The notes beneath the pieces were generated by a model, which did no database searches, was not told the origin of the DNA, and worked only from the letters and a program-made list of their open reading frames with translations. From assembly GCA_963752505.1 (NCBI GenBank), contig CAVVYM010000004.1, forward strand, positions 186,001-250,000: DNA of 64,000 nucleotides, read 5' to 3'. Shown here one piece after another: positions 8,412 to 17,500 of this stretch. This DNA is from JACJWR01 sp963752505 (GTDB lineage: Bacteria; Actinomycetota; Actinomycetes; S36-B12; UBA10799). The position numbers and the translations under genes are program-made. Each line of letters opens with the position of its first letter. Positions within the stretch are counted from its first letter, which is position 1.

Positions 8412-11002
8412 TCCTCTGTCTTCGCAGCGGCGTTGTAGTGCTCAATCGGGTTGGGCCGACCGAACAGCCAGCCCTGGCCCAGATGCCACCCGGCAGCCGC
8501 CACCCGGTTGGCCTGTGTCGGCGTCTCCACGCCTTCGGCCACAGTCTCCAGACCGAGCCCTTCCGCCAAGCCTGCCAAACCGTCCGCGATGCGGAACGAG
8601 CTGGATTGCGGATCCGTCAAGTCGGCGGTGAACGACTTGTCGAGTTTGATGCCTGTCAACGGAAGGTCGCGCAGGTGGGTCACGGACGAGAAGCCGGTGC
8701 CGAAATCGTCGCCCCAGAGGCCGTAGCCGACCCCGACGAGTTGAGCCAGCCGAGCGCGAGCCGGACCCTGCATGCTGGCGAGCGCGGTTTCGGTCAACTC
8801 CAGAATCATCGGGTCCGGGGTCTGCCGGCGTAGATCGACGAGCAGCTCGACGAACTCCGGGAACTCCCGCGAGGAAAGGTGACGCGCGGAGATATTGAGG
8901 CATACCCGTTGACCTGCTGGCAGCGTGGCGGCGAAATTTGCGGACTCCCTTGCCGCGAACAGGGTGAGTTGATGCATGAGGTGCACGTCAGACTCCACGG
9001 CCGGAATCCACTCCGCGGCGGGTGTGAGCCCCCGGTCCGGGTGATGCCAGCGCAGCAGGGCTTCATACCCGACCGTGCTGAAGTCGCTGAGGTCGACGAT
9101 GGGCTGGAACCAGGTCTGCATCTGACCGTCGGCGAGGTCGATGGCACGCAGTTGCTCAAGAACGAGCAGTTGGTCGCGGGCGCGTGCGTGAAATGCGTGG
9201 TCGTAGACGTGCCACCGGTGCCCGCCCGCCCGCTTCGCGGCGGCCAGCGCCGCCGATGCCCGGCGCAGGAGTTCGGTGGCTCCGAGCCCTTCCCTACTCT
9301 GCGTGAGTCCGATGCTGGCGGAAGGGCGCAGTACGTAGCCCCCCACGACGAAGTCCCGCTCCACACCGGCCAGAGCCAGATCGGCGAGCTGCCGCTGGGC
9401 TCCTGCGGAGTCGACGATGCGGAGGGGCATCAACACGGCGAACTCGTCGCCGTCGAGGCGACCCACGGTGGCTTCCGGCGAGATGCTGGACTGCAGGTTC
9501 TCGGCCAGCGTGCACAACAGCTGATCACCCACGGAGTGACCGAAGGCTTCGTTGATCTCACCGAATCGATCGACTCCCACGATGGCCACCAGCACACCCT
9601 CACCGCGGTCGATCGAGTCGTCGATCAGCCGGGTGACCTCCGCGCGGTTGAGCAATCCGGTGAGCGCATCGTGGCTGGTGCGGAAGGACAGTTCCTCGTG
9701 GGCGGAAACCGAGTCGGTGACGTCGACGAGCTGAACAACCACGTAGCGGGCCACGGCGTCCGTGCCATCCGCGGCAGCGGCCGCGGTGAGATCGGCCCAG
9801 CGCGACGAGCCACCGGAGACGGTCAACCTCACGCGTTCGGTGTGGACGGTGGTTCCGGCGAGGACATCGCCCCACCAGGCTGGCAGCGGGTCGTCAGCAG
9901 TCGGGTCCTGCGAGTCCCAGCAGTCGATGATCGAGCACCAGTTGCGCCCGGTCAGCCCCTCGGGATGGCCCACCTCCAGCTGAGCCGCCGATGGATTCGC
10001 ATTCACGACCGTACCGTCGCGGTTCACGAGCAGCGTCGGGACCGCTGAGTTGTACGCAGCCTTGGAGAAGGCGATAGCGGATGCCTGGGCCACCGCATGG
10101 GATCGAGCACGTTCTTGCTGAACGGTGGCGAACCAGACGGAGAAACCCAGCAAGCCGATCAGCGTCACAGACTGCACCACGAAACTTGTCGTGATGGCGG
10201 CGTCGAGTGTCCGTCCTGATCCGAGCGCCATGCGAAATCCCAATTGGGCGATGATCGCCGACGACACCAGCACGATCATGGCGAAGGCAGCGATGGGCCA
10301 CATCTTGGTGGCGACGAGGGGACCCAACGGTGGCTGTTTGGGACGCACCAGGATCGCTGCCGTGATCGTGGCAAGGACCAACAGCACGCTCATCGTCATG
10401 GCCGTCGACGTCGTCTGGAAATACTCCTCGACCGCAAGGCCGTTCGGGTGGGTCAGTTGCAGAAGCAGGCCCATCGTGATGCCGCTGAGGGCGACGTAGA
10501 GGGCTGCCGAGGCCGTCACCGCCCGTCGCTCGTTCCGACCGGCGAGCCAGAAGGCGGCCACGAGTGCCGACCCCATGGCGAGCGGAAACCAGGTGGGAAT
10601 CCCGGCTGGCGCGTCGACCGTGCCGAGATTGATCCATGTCTTGAGCCAGGGCAGGTAGTCGTCGGCGTAGGTCCCCAGCGTGAGAACTGCGAGAGTGAGC
10701 ACTGCCGCCCCGAGCAGTGCGTTTGACCAGCGCCTGGCCACTCTCGGTCGTGCGGTGAGAAGCGCGGCCAGACCGACTGCGCCAGCGAACAGAACGACGA
10801 AGATGAGCGTCCAGGGGCGAAGCGCCGGGCCGGCGCCGATGGCCTTGTAGACCAGTCGCAGCGAGGCCAACACGACGACGACACCGGCAAGAATCTTGGC
10901 CGTGCGGACGAATGGCACCGAGGAAGGCTCGGCGTCCAGTGCGGTCGTCAGGCGCGCGCGCAAGCCGTTGGGCGTTGCTCCCTGCGAGCCCGGCGCGCTC
11001 AT
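8408..11002 (-). CDS. Membrane-bound PAS-GGDEF-EAL c-di-GMP signalling protein
   Basis: About 864 residues. The N-terminal third is an integral membrane sensor of eight to nine helices. A PAS-like domain follows (NREGT-type turn, VNRDGTVVNANPSA). The GGDEF domain has an active-type signature site reading RLDGDEFAVLM. The EAL domain has YEALLRWHHPDRG, the metal-binding LELTE and DDFGTGFSS motifs, and LDKSF. Both synthesis and hydrolysis residues look intact, so it may be bifunctional. The ATG at 11000-11002 is preferred; an in-frame ATG at 11095 would add 31 residues with no membrane or domain character. It is likely the local c-di-GMP source for the RsiG-like protein at 40 kb, which is an inference. 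Confidence 0.9.
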   Translation of the reverse strand: MSAPGSQGATPNGLRARLTTALDAEPSSVPFVRTAKILAGVVVVLASLRLVYKAIGAGPALRPWTLIFVVLFAGAVGLAALLTARPRVARRWSNALLGAAVLTLAVLTLGTYADDYLPWLKTWINLGTVDAPAGIPTWFPLAMGSALVAAFWLAGRNERRAVTASAALYVALSGITMGLLLQLTHPNGLAVEEYFQTTSTAMTMSVLLVLATITAAILVRPKQPPLGPLVATKMWPIAAFAMIVLVSSAIIAQLGFRMALGSGRTLDAAITTSFVVQSVTLIGLLGFSVWFATVQQERARSHAVAQASAIAFSKAAYNSAVPTLLVNRDGTVVNANPSAAQLEVGHPEGLTGRNWCSIIDCWDSQDPTADDPLPAWWGDVLAGTTVHTERVRLTVSGGSSRWADLTAAAAADGTDAVARYVVVQLVDVTDSVSAHEELSFRTSHDALTGLLNRAEVTRLIDDSIDRGEGVLVAIVGVDRFGEINEAFGHSVGDQLLCTLAENLQSSISPEATVGRLDGDEFAVLMPLRIVDSAGAQRQLADLALAGVERDFVVGGYVLRPSASIGLTQSREGLGATELLRRASAALAAAKRAGGHRWHVYDHAFHARARDQLLVLEQLRAIDLADGQMQTWFQPIVDLSDFSTVGYEALLRWHHPDRGLTPAAEWIPAVESDVHLMHQLTLFAARESANFAATLPAGQRVCLNISARHLSSREFPEFVELLVDLRRQTPDPMILELTETALASMQGPARARLAQLVGVGYGLWGDDFGTGFSSVTHLRDLPLTGIKLDKSFTADLTDPQSSSFRIADGLAGLAEGLGLETVAEGVETPTQANRVAAAGWHLGQGWLFGRPNPIEHYNAAAKTED

Positions 11003-11288
11003 TGCTCGACTGTAGCCCAGGTCAGCCGTGTCCACTAGTGCTTGCATGCAGGCGCACGGGAGCTGGATTCCGAGCAGGTCAGTGTCCACTTCCATGGTGT
11101 CGCCGTGATCGCGGCTCGAACAACGATGCTCATCGGACTGAACTCCGGACGGCAGGCCTCTGGCGACGGGTGCGAGGGGCCTCCCAATTGATTCATCATC
11201 TGCGCTAGGCTGACGAGTTCACCCTGGTGGTTCGATCCTTGCGCAAGCGATGGACGCTCTGCTTCGCCAACGACAGACGGGATCTGCC

Positions 11289-11756
11289 ATGCCAAGAAAG
11301 ACCAATTTACGGAGACTGCAGCGGGGGGCAATCGTTGGCGTAGGCGGGGTCGCGGCAGCGCTGATGCTCGCAGGGTGTCCCCAGGAACCCACATTTCCCT
11401 CACCTTCCCCGACGGCCACCAGCCCGACGGACTCCGGTTCACCGACCTCCGACGACTCCAACGGCGGATCGGACAGCAACGGCGGCTCCAACTCCAACGG
11501 CGACGCGAACACGCAACAGCGTGGTTCGAACAGCAACGGTGGTTCGGACAGCAACGGCGGCTCCAACTCCAACGGGGGCTCGAACAGCAACGGCGAGCCC
11601 ACCTATTACCCGGATCCCAACTATCCGGACGAGCCCACCTATTACCCGGATCCCAATTATCCGGACGAGCCCACCTACACCGCAGACCCCGGCTTCTCCG
11701 GCGTCCCGGAGTACGGCCCGGTCCCCGAGTACGGCCCGGTCGAACCCGGCAACTAG
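11289..11756 (+). CDS. Low-complexity repeat lipoprotein
   Basis: The 155-residue product has a basic N-terminus, a hydrophobic stretch and a perfect lipobox LAGC (Cys30). The mature part consists of repeats: Ser/Asn/Gly tracts of the SNGG type (about residues 55-100), then two copies of EPTYYPDPNYPD, then three PEYGPV-like units. This is typical of a flexible surface stalk or wall-spanning spacer. No catalytic domain is visible. The ATG at 11289 is chosen because ACGGGA precedes it; an ATG at 11250 lacks a binding site. The stop codon shares a CTAG with the convergent membrane protein gene. Confidence 0.75.
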   Translation: MPRKTNLRRLQRGAIVGVGGVAAALMLAGCPQEPTFPSPSPTATSPTDSGSPTSDDSNGGSDSNGGSNSNGDANTQQRGSNSNGGSDSNGGSNSNGGSNSNGEPTYYPDPNYPDEPTYYPDPNYPDEPTYTADPGFSGVPEYGPVPEYGPVEPGN

Positions 11757-12550
11757 GAGCCCTTCAGCGGGGTGGGTTTGACACCGCGGCTCAGGAGCCT
11801 GTCGAGACCCACGAAGATGGAGGCCATCACCAAGGCCATGATGATGATGATCACCAGGTTGATGGCGATGCCCGCGTAGCCGCCGGCCTCAAGCCCGGGC
11901 ACCAGCGGTGACGGTCCGCCGGTGCCGTCGTAGTCGAGCGTGATGAAGGGGTACGGGTAGAAGTTCACGCCCTTCTCCAACGGCGTGTTGGCGCAGCGGT
12001 CGCCGGGCGCGTTGACCTTCATGGCGCCATGGATCAGGGTGTACGCCAGCCAGATCACCGGGATGATCATCATCTTGGGAACCAGATCCCAGGTAAAACG
12101 CGGCCTGGGTCCGAAGATCAGGAATCCCAGCAGCGTCGCCCACGGGACGATGTAGTGGAAGCCGAGGTTGGTGTAGATGCCCCAGCCACATGGGTTGGCG
12201 CTGGCCGCGAGGATGAGGGCGTAGATCAGGCCGGTGACGACGATCATCACCAAGGCAGTCATCCGCAGCCATCGGAACAGCGCGCCATCTCGCGTCGGGT
12301 CGGCGAACAGCATCCAGTTCACAACCAGCGCGACGATGTTCGACCACACCGTGAAGTAGCTCAGGGTGAAGACGATGCCGTTGAGGGCACCGCCGCTGGC
12401 CGAACTGGTGGCAGACAGCGTCAGGCTGATCGCCAACGCCGTCGTGCCGACGAGGGCAACCAGCAGGTGGTAGACCCTGGCGGCTGTGACCATGCCGCCG
12501 GTTGGTGCCAGCGTGGTGGTGCTTGCACCCACCTGTGTGACTGAAGACAT
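11753..12550 (-). CDS. Pr6Pr family integral membrane protein
   Basis: A 265-residue protein with six predicted membrane segments. It resembles the actinobacterial Pr6Pr group, related to the FAR-17a/AIG1 six-helix proteins. Visible landmarks are FTVWSNIVALVVNW, the HYIVPWATLLGFLIFGPR segment, and NFYPYPFITLDYDG before the last helix. No enzymatic activity is established for bacterial members as far as I know; eukaryotic relatives include lipid hydrolases. The ATG at 12548-12550 is preferred over a GTG two codons upstream. Confidence 0.78.
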   Translation of the reverse strand: MSSVTQVGASTTTLAPTGGMVTAARVYHLLVALVGTTALAISLTLSATSSASGGALNGIVFTLSYFTVWSNIVALVVNWMLFADPTRDGALFRWLRMTALVMIVVTGLIYALILAASANPCGWGIYTNLGFHYIVPWATLLGFLIFGPRPRFTWDLVPKMMIIPVIWLAYTLIHGAMKVNAPGDRCANTPLEKGVNFYPYPFITLDYDGTGGPSPLVPGLEAGGYAGIAINLVIIIIMALVMASIFVGLDRLLSRGVKPTPLKGS

Positions 12551-12644
12551 GCGCACATGGTGTCTGCTCTCGGCTTGCGATGCGCGGTTTCCGGCAAATC
12601 AGTGCAAACTCGCGCCTCCGATGCCCGCCAACCAGGTGACGGGA

Positions 12645-13082
12645 CTACTCCCGGACGATGACAGTGGGGCACCTGGCGTGATGCGCGCAGTAGCCGGCGA
12701 CGGAACCCAGGTGCCCGCCGGGTACGGCCCCGTGGCCGAGTCCGTGCGCGGCGATGACCAGCAGGTCGGCGCCGAGTGCGAGTTCGACCAGCGTTTGCCC
12801 GCCGCTGCCCATGGCGATCTCCGCCTCCACCGGCACGTCCCAGGCGCCGACGTCAACGGCGCTCAGCGTGTGTTCCAGCGCTGCGGTAGCGCGAGCGGCG
12901 TAGTCACCTTCGGTGAACGTCGGAGTCAAGAAGATCGTCGCGGGCACGTCCCACACCGTCACCACCTTCAGATTCCCGCCATGGGCGGCAGCTTCGTCTA
13001 GCGCCCAGCGCAGGGCCGCGACGCTTCGGTCAGAACCGTCCACCCCGACGACGATGCGGCGTCCTTCCGATTCCTTCGACAT
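12645..13082 (-). CDS. Universal stress protein (UspA family)
   Basis: This 145-residue single-domain Usp begins RRIVVGVDGSDRSVAALRWA and ends with the ATP-binding signature around GHGAVPGGHLGSVA followed by CPTVIVRE. The presence of the glycine loop indicates an ATP-binding class member. The ATG at 13080-13082 is selected because AAGGGA lies 6 nt upstream; the reading frame extends 20 codons further without support. Usp proteins act in stress and dormancy responses in actinobacteria. Confidence 0.9.
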   Translation of the reverse strand: MSKESEGRRIVVGVDGSDRSVAALRWALDEAAAHGGNLKVVTVWDVPATIFLTPTFTEGDYAARATAALEHTLSAVDVGAWDVPVEAEIAMGSGGQTLVELALGADLLVIAAHGLGHGAVPGGHLGSVAGYCAHHARCPTVIVRE

Positions 13083-13345
13083 GTGAGTTCCCTTCGCCAT
13101 CTCCATCTTCGCACCGATCCCGAGCGGCGAGTAGTTATTCACCCTCAGGAGCGCCTCGTCACAGGGGGCGCAGTCGGGTGGTGGTGATGCAGGGAGGCGT
13201 GCGAAGCGCGCGGATTACGCGGGCGTCGCGAGCCAGACGCTGGTGGGCGGGTAAAGGCGCCAGGCGCGCGGTATCTTGCAGGCTGGCGAGGGCGAACCTC
13301 GCAACCACCTCGCTGCGGAGCGCGCAGCTGCGGAGGGCGTGAACC

Positions 13346-14149
13346 ATGAAGCTGCCCAGCGCCCCAGCGGGTGTGCCGCTGGGGAAGGTCATCGTCGCAG
13401 GCGTGCTCGGCGGACTGTTGGCCGGAGTCTTCGGCGTGGGGGGTGGCATCGTCATGGTGCCGTTGTTCGTCTTGTTCCTTGGCCTCGACCAGCGCACCGC
13501 CGCGACGACGTCTTTGCTTGCGATCATTCCGATCAGTGTGCTGGCGGCTTTTGGCTACGCTGCCGGCGGCTCGGTTGACTGGCTGGCCGGACTGATCCTC
13601 GGCCTGGGAAGCATCCTCGGCGGGCAGATCGGCGTGCGGTTGCTGCCGCGCATTCCGGTTCCTGCACTGCAGATCGGTTTCTCGGTGCTGCTGCTGTACT
13701 CGGCGTATCGCCTGTGGCAGCCGGAGACGGTCAGCGACGGTGGTCAGCCCGGGCAGTGGTGGCTGTTGGCGCTCGTGGGGTTGCTCGCCGGGTTGCTCGC
13801 CGGATTGTTGGGGATCGGCGGTGGCATCATCATCATCCCGGGACTCGTGCTGCTCGCCGGTCTGGATATGACCACCGCCCGAGGCACGAGCCTGCTTGTC
13901 GTGCTCATCACCGCCGCCACGGCCTCTATCACGACGGTGCGATCCGGCCACGTGAGCGTGGGAGTGGGGCTGTGGGCGGGAGCGGTGGGAGCCCCGGCTG
14001 CGCTGGCAGCGTCGCTGGTCTCCCAGGCTCTCCCGCAGCAGCAGGCGGCATGGTTGTTTGCGGGCCTGATGGTGGTGGCTGCGGCGCAGCTGGTTCACAA
14101 GGCGTGGCAGTCGCGCAAGCCTCGTGAGGGCGAGGCCGATGTGGCGTGA
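13346..14149 (+). CDS. Sulfite exporter TauE/SafE family permease
   Basis: The 267-residue membrane protein has two homologous halves, each with the family Gly-rich turn: GVFGVGGGIVMVPLF near residue 27 and GLLGIGGGIIIIPGL near residue 157. Eight helices are likely. Members export sulfite, sulfoacetate or other organosulfur anions; the substrate here is unknown. A GGAGG box precedes the ATG. It ends 49 bp from the convergent phosphoesterase. Confidence 0.9.
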   Translation: MKLPSAPAGVPLGKVIVAGVLGGLLAGVFGVGGGIVMVPLFVLFLGLDQRTAATTSLLAIIPISVLAAFGYAAGGSVDWLAGLILGLGSILGGQIGVRLLPRIPVPALQIGFSVLLLYSAYRLWQPETVSDGGQPGQWWLLALVGLLAGLLAGLLGIGGGIIIIPGLVLLAGLDMTTARGTSLLVVLITAATASITTVRSGHVSVGVGLWAGAVGAPAALAASLVSQALPQQQAAWLFAGLMVVAAAQLVHKAWQSRKPREGEADVA

Positions 14150-14198
14150 GTGCCCGGTATGTGCGAATCCGCAGCACGTCGGTGCCAGCGACCCGCAG

Positions 14199-16007
14199 TC
14201 ACTGTCGCCCAACCCCGCGCGCACGTGCAGCGTGACGTGCTCGCGCGGTGGCGAAGGTCGTCTCCAGGGTCGAATCCTCAATGGCCGAGAGATCGAATGG
14301 CGCCGGCAACAGGAGTTCCACATTTCGATCCAACGGTGAACCCCTGCGCATCAGCGGGCGGGCCATCCAGTCGTTGGCTGCCATCTGCCGGCTCAGCGAG
14401 GCCAATCCGCTTGGGGAGAAGTCGCCTTCACGCCACTGCGCGGGCGACGCGTGGTCCAGGGCGATGGCCATCAGTGAGATTGTTCCGTCGCGGTTGTCGA
14501 TGATCTCCACCAGTTGGTTCTGCTGGGGGTAGTCGATGCACGAGGCTGTGGTGATCTCCCACAGGCCGCCGGAGTCTGCCGGAGTACGCCCGGTGCGTGG
14601 ACGGGAATGGGCCTGGATGGTGTTGATGTGGGTGTGGCCGTTGAGCCACGCCACCACATTGGGGTAGTGCAGCAGCATCGCGAGGAATTCCTCAGCGTGC
14701 ACCAGCGGCTCTTGTGGCCAGAAAACGTTCTGGGCGTTGTTCTCCAGGGTCAGACTGTTGTGGTGGCTCATGACGAGAATCAGTTTCCTAGCCGCCACCG
14801 CCTGCCGGATACCCGACTCCAACCACTCGAACTGTTTCCGCGGGACTGCGCCGTCGGCACCAACCACCTGATTGCATGTGTCCAGCCCGAACACCCGAAC
14901 AGCCGGGCCGATATCCGTGCTCCAGTAGGTCGTGCGGTTCGCCAGGTTCTCTTGGGTGAACCCGTGGCCAACCGGACCGGGGCTGGCGGGGGAATCGAAG
15001 TGCTGCGCCATGAAGTCCAACGCCACCAGCAGTCGACGGCGCGGATCCGCGGTGACCGTCTTCTGGCCGCGCTGGAGGCCGAATTGCTGGCGTAGTGCGT
15101 TGACGCCGCGGGAGAAGGCGCTGACGTCGGTGGCGCCCCCAGCGACGATGCCAGTGCTCAAGGCGCTCAAGGCGTAGGCCTTGCGGCTGCCGTTGGCGAG
15201 GTTGCGGAACGACTCGTCGACGCCGAAGGTGCCCGCCAGCAGGGTGTCGTGGTTGCCATAGACGGTGTACCAAGGCGCTGGCGTGCCGGGGGAACGCACG
15301 GGCGTGGTGACGATGGTGTCCATCAGCCCGGGGATTGTCGGAAAGCCGTAGGTGCCGTAGCTGTCGACCGAGGGGTCGTCTGGGTGGTAGCTGTAGGTGG
15401 CCTCTGGCCAGACCTGTACGCCCTCGTACCTGCTTGGATCGCCGCTATTGGGCAGAACCGGCAGGCCGTCGAAGGTGTCGATGGCCCAGCGCAGTTCGAG
15501 GTTTGACAGCCGGTCAGCGTTGTCACCGGTGTTGAGCACAGCCAGCATCGGGGCGCCGGTGACCGGACTGCTGGCAGTGTCGGAGAGCGCCTGCACCATC
15601 GCAGCCTGCACGTGTACCGACATCGCCTCCTGGGGTCGGCACACATCGGGTTCGATGTCGCTGGCGGGATCCAGCCACGCCGGCGTCTGGGCGTCGATGA
15701 TGTGGACGTCCGAGGTGTGGCCGAGGTACGCCAACGACCGACGCCGCCCGATACGTTCGGCGGACGGGGCTGCCGCCAGGAGATCGTTGCGAACGGCCAG
15801 GGGCTCGCCCGGCCCGGCGGTGAGGAGGCGATAGTGCCGATTCTGGGCCACCGTGCGCTGCAGGATGGTCTGCTGCAGAGTCGTGGGCACATCCGCGGGT
15901 GTCAGCGGCTGCGCGACCGCGCGCGCCAGGTGGTCCCGAGGCAGGCCGACACCCAAGGCGAGGGCAGCGGTGAGTTCGATGAAGCCTCGCCTGCTCAAGC
16001 CGGCCAC
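14199..16007 (-). CDS. Tat-exported metallophosphoesterase (TIGR03767-like)
   Basis: A 602-residue secreted phosphoesterase. The N-terminus has a twin-arginine signal (SRRGFIELTAALALG). Calcineurin-type metal motifs follow in order: HTSDVHIIDAQ near residue 97, NTGDNAD near 165, YGNHDTLLAG near 250, SHHNSL and NGHTHINTI in the last third. The large insert between the first motifs is characteristic of this actinobacterial subfamily. Substrate unknown. It is likely released or wall-associated. Confidence 0.85.
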   Translation of the reverse strand: MAGLSRRGFIELTAALALGVGLPRDHLARAVAQPLTPADVPTTLQQTILQRTVAQNRHYRLLTAGPGEPLAVRNDLLAAAPSAERIGRRRSLAYLGHTSDVHIIDAQTPAWLDPASDIEPDVCRPQEAMSVHVQAAMVQALSDTASSPVTGAPMLAVLNTGDNADRLSNLELRWAIDTFDGLPVLPNSGDPSRYEGVQVWPEATYSYHPDDPSVDSYGTYGFPTIPGLMDTIVTTPVRSPGTPAPWYTVYGNHDTLLAGTFGVDESFRNLANGSRKAYALSALSTGIVAGGATDVSAFSRGVNALRQQFGLQRGQKTVTADPRRRLLVALDFMAQHFDSPASPGPVGHGFTQENLANRTTYWSTDIGPAVRVFGLDTCNQVVGADGAVPRKQFEWLESGIRQAVAARKLILVMSHHNSLTLENNAQNVFWPQEPLVHAEEFLAMLLHYPNVVAWLNGHTHINTIQAHSRPRTGRTPADSGGLWEITTASCIDYPQQNQLVEIIDNRDGTISLMAIALDHASPAQWREGDFSPSGLASLSRQMAANDWMARPLMRRGSPLDRNVELLLPAPFDLSAIEDSTLETTFATARARHAARARGVGRQ

Positions 16008-16552
16008 GCCACCTCCGCGGAATCCAGCCGGTCACCTTCGGACGGCCGTTCGCCCACAGTTAACTACGTGCCGGCCGGGCTCGTCGCTGGTGGTGGTGGA
16101 GCGGGGTGATCCCTCGCGTGGGGTTAAGGCGCTGCACAGGTCCGATCCCCGGCCTGCGCCAACACACCGCAGGAGTTTCGTACGTCCGGGCCCTCGAGAT
16201 TCGTCAGGACCCCCTGGCGGGGTGTTTGCACAACCTCGAAGCCCTTGCCCCGCATGGGATTTGAGGAGGGCCCCAAGAACCTTGCACACGTTTTTGGGAT
16301 TTCTTGCACACCTTGCGAGGCTGCGACAGTGCATCCGGATTTCCGCCCTCGAGTCGCACCTAGACCTGTATGAGGTGATCCGGTGGTCGTGGGAGTCCGA
16401 GCACGCAGTCGTGCCCAGTGACTCTTGTGGACGCGTCTCAGGGAGACGGTTGCGCGCACAGCAGCCAGGACCCGCCTTCGGTGCAAGACCTTTCGGCTGC
16501 CCTTGGGCGTCAGGGCAGGGTCCGCTCCCCGTGGACAGCAATGGTGACGCGG
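16008..16552. other. 545-bp stretch without a gene; holds a TTGCACA motif cluster
   Basis: No frame here shows a start with a binding site or recognisable protein features. The stretch contains TTGCACA at 16226, 16282 and 16304; the last two lie in the longer CTTGCACAC, spaced exactly 22 bp apart. It also has a 15-bp sequence (16206-16220) repeated at the tRNA-Ser end near 24.5 kb. Direction of any transcript is unknown. Confidence 0.6.
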
Positions 16553-17500
16553 CTACCGGGGCTCACCGAATCGGCCTAGCGGGATGCCGAAGGTGTGGTT
16601 GCCGACCACCCGGGTCGGGGTGCCGGTGGAGTGATCGCTGGTATCACCATCACCGAGCCTGCCGTGACCTGCCAGTTCCCCAGCACCACGCCTGACCCCC
16701 GGTATCCAGCGCGCAGGCACCACCAGAGCGGGCGGCGATGGTGGTGAAGGTGTGATCGCCGACCACGCGGGTCGGGGTTCCGGTGAAGTGATAGCTGGTA
16801 TCACCATCACCGAGCCTGCCGCGACTCCCGTCACCCCAGCACCACGCCTGACCCCCGGCATCCACGGCACAGGTGTGCCCAGCCCCGGCGTTGATGGTGG
16901 TGAAGGTGTGATTGCCGACCACGCGGGTCGGGGTTCCGGTGGAGTGGTAGCTGGTATCGCCATCACCGAGCCTGCCGCGACTCCCACCACCCCAGCACCA
17001 CGCCTGACCCCCGGTATCCAGTGCGCAGGTGTGCCTATTCCCGGAGATGGTGGTGAAGGTGTGGTCGCCGACCACGCGGGTCGGGGTTCCGGTGGAGTGG
17101 GGGCTCGTATCGCCATCACCGAGCACGCCGCGATACCCGTAACCCCAGCACCACGCCTGACCCCCGGCATCCACGGCGCAGGTGTGCCCGCCAGCGGCGT
17201 TGATGGTGGTGAAGGTGTGATTGCCGATCACGCGCGTCGGGGTGCCGGTGAAGTGGTAGCTGGTATCACCATCACCAAGCCTGCCGCTAGACCCGTCGTC
17301 CTTGCCCCAGCACCATGCCTGACCCGTGGTATCCAGTGCGCAGGTGTGCTCAGCCCCGGCGTTGATGGTGGTGAAGGTGTGGTTGCCGACCACGCGGGTC
17401 GGGGTTCCGGTGCGGTGGGGGCTCGTATCGCCATCGCCGAGCCTGCCCTTATGGCCAAGACCCCAGCACCACGCCTGACCCGCGGTATCCACGGCACAGG
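16553..17500 (-). repeat. Tandem ~156-bp coding repeats of the RCC1 gene
   Basis: Units of about 156 bp recur six to seven times, each marked by GGTGGTGAAGGTGTG and by CCCCAGCACCACGCCTGACC on the plus strand. Differences cluster at a few codons (GD or GN before HTFTTI; ALDT or AVDA before GQAW). High identity makes the array prone to copy-number change and to assembly collapse, so the true repeat number is uncertain. Confidence 0.85.

Noticed and set aside
13145..14323. Long open frame opposite the TauE/SafE gene
   Set aside because: Composition is Arg/His/Gln-rich low complexity with no start signal. It is the antisense shadow of a clear membrane protein gene.
16553..17500. CRISPR-like regular repeats
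   Set aside because: The units are about 156 bp, coding, and encode RCC1 blades. There are no unique spacers and no cas genes.
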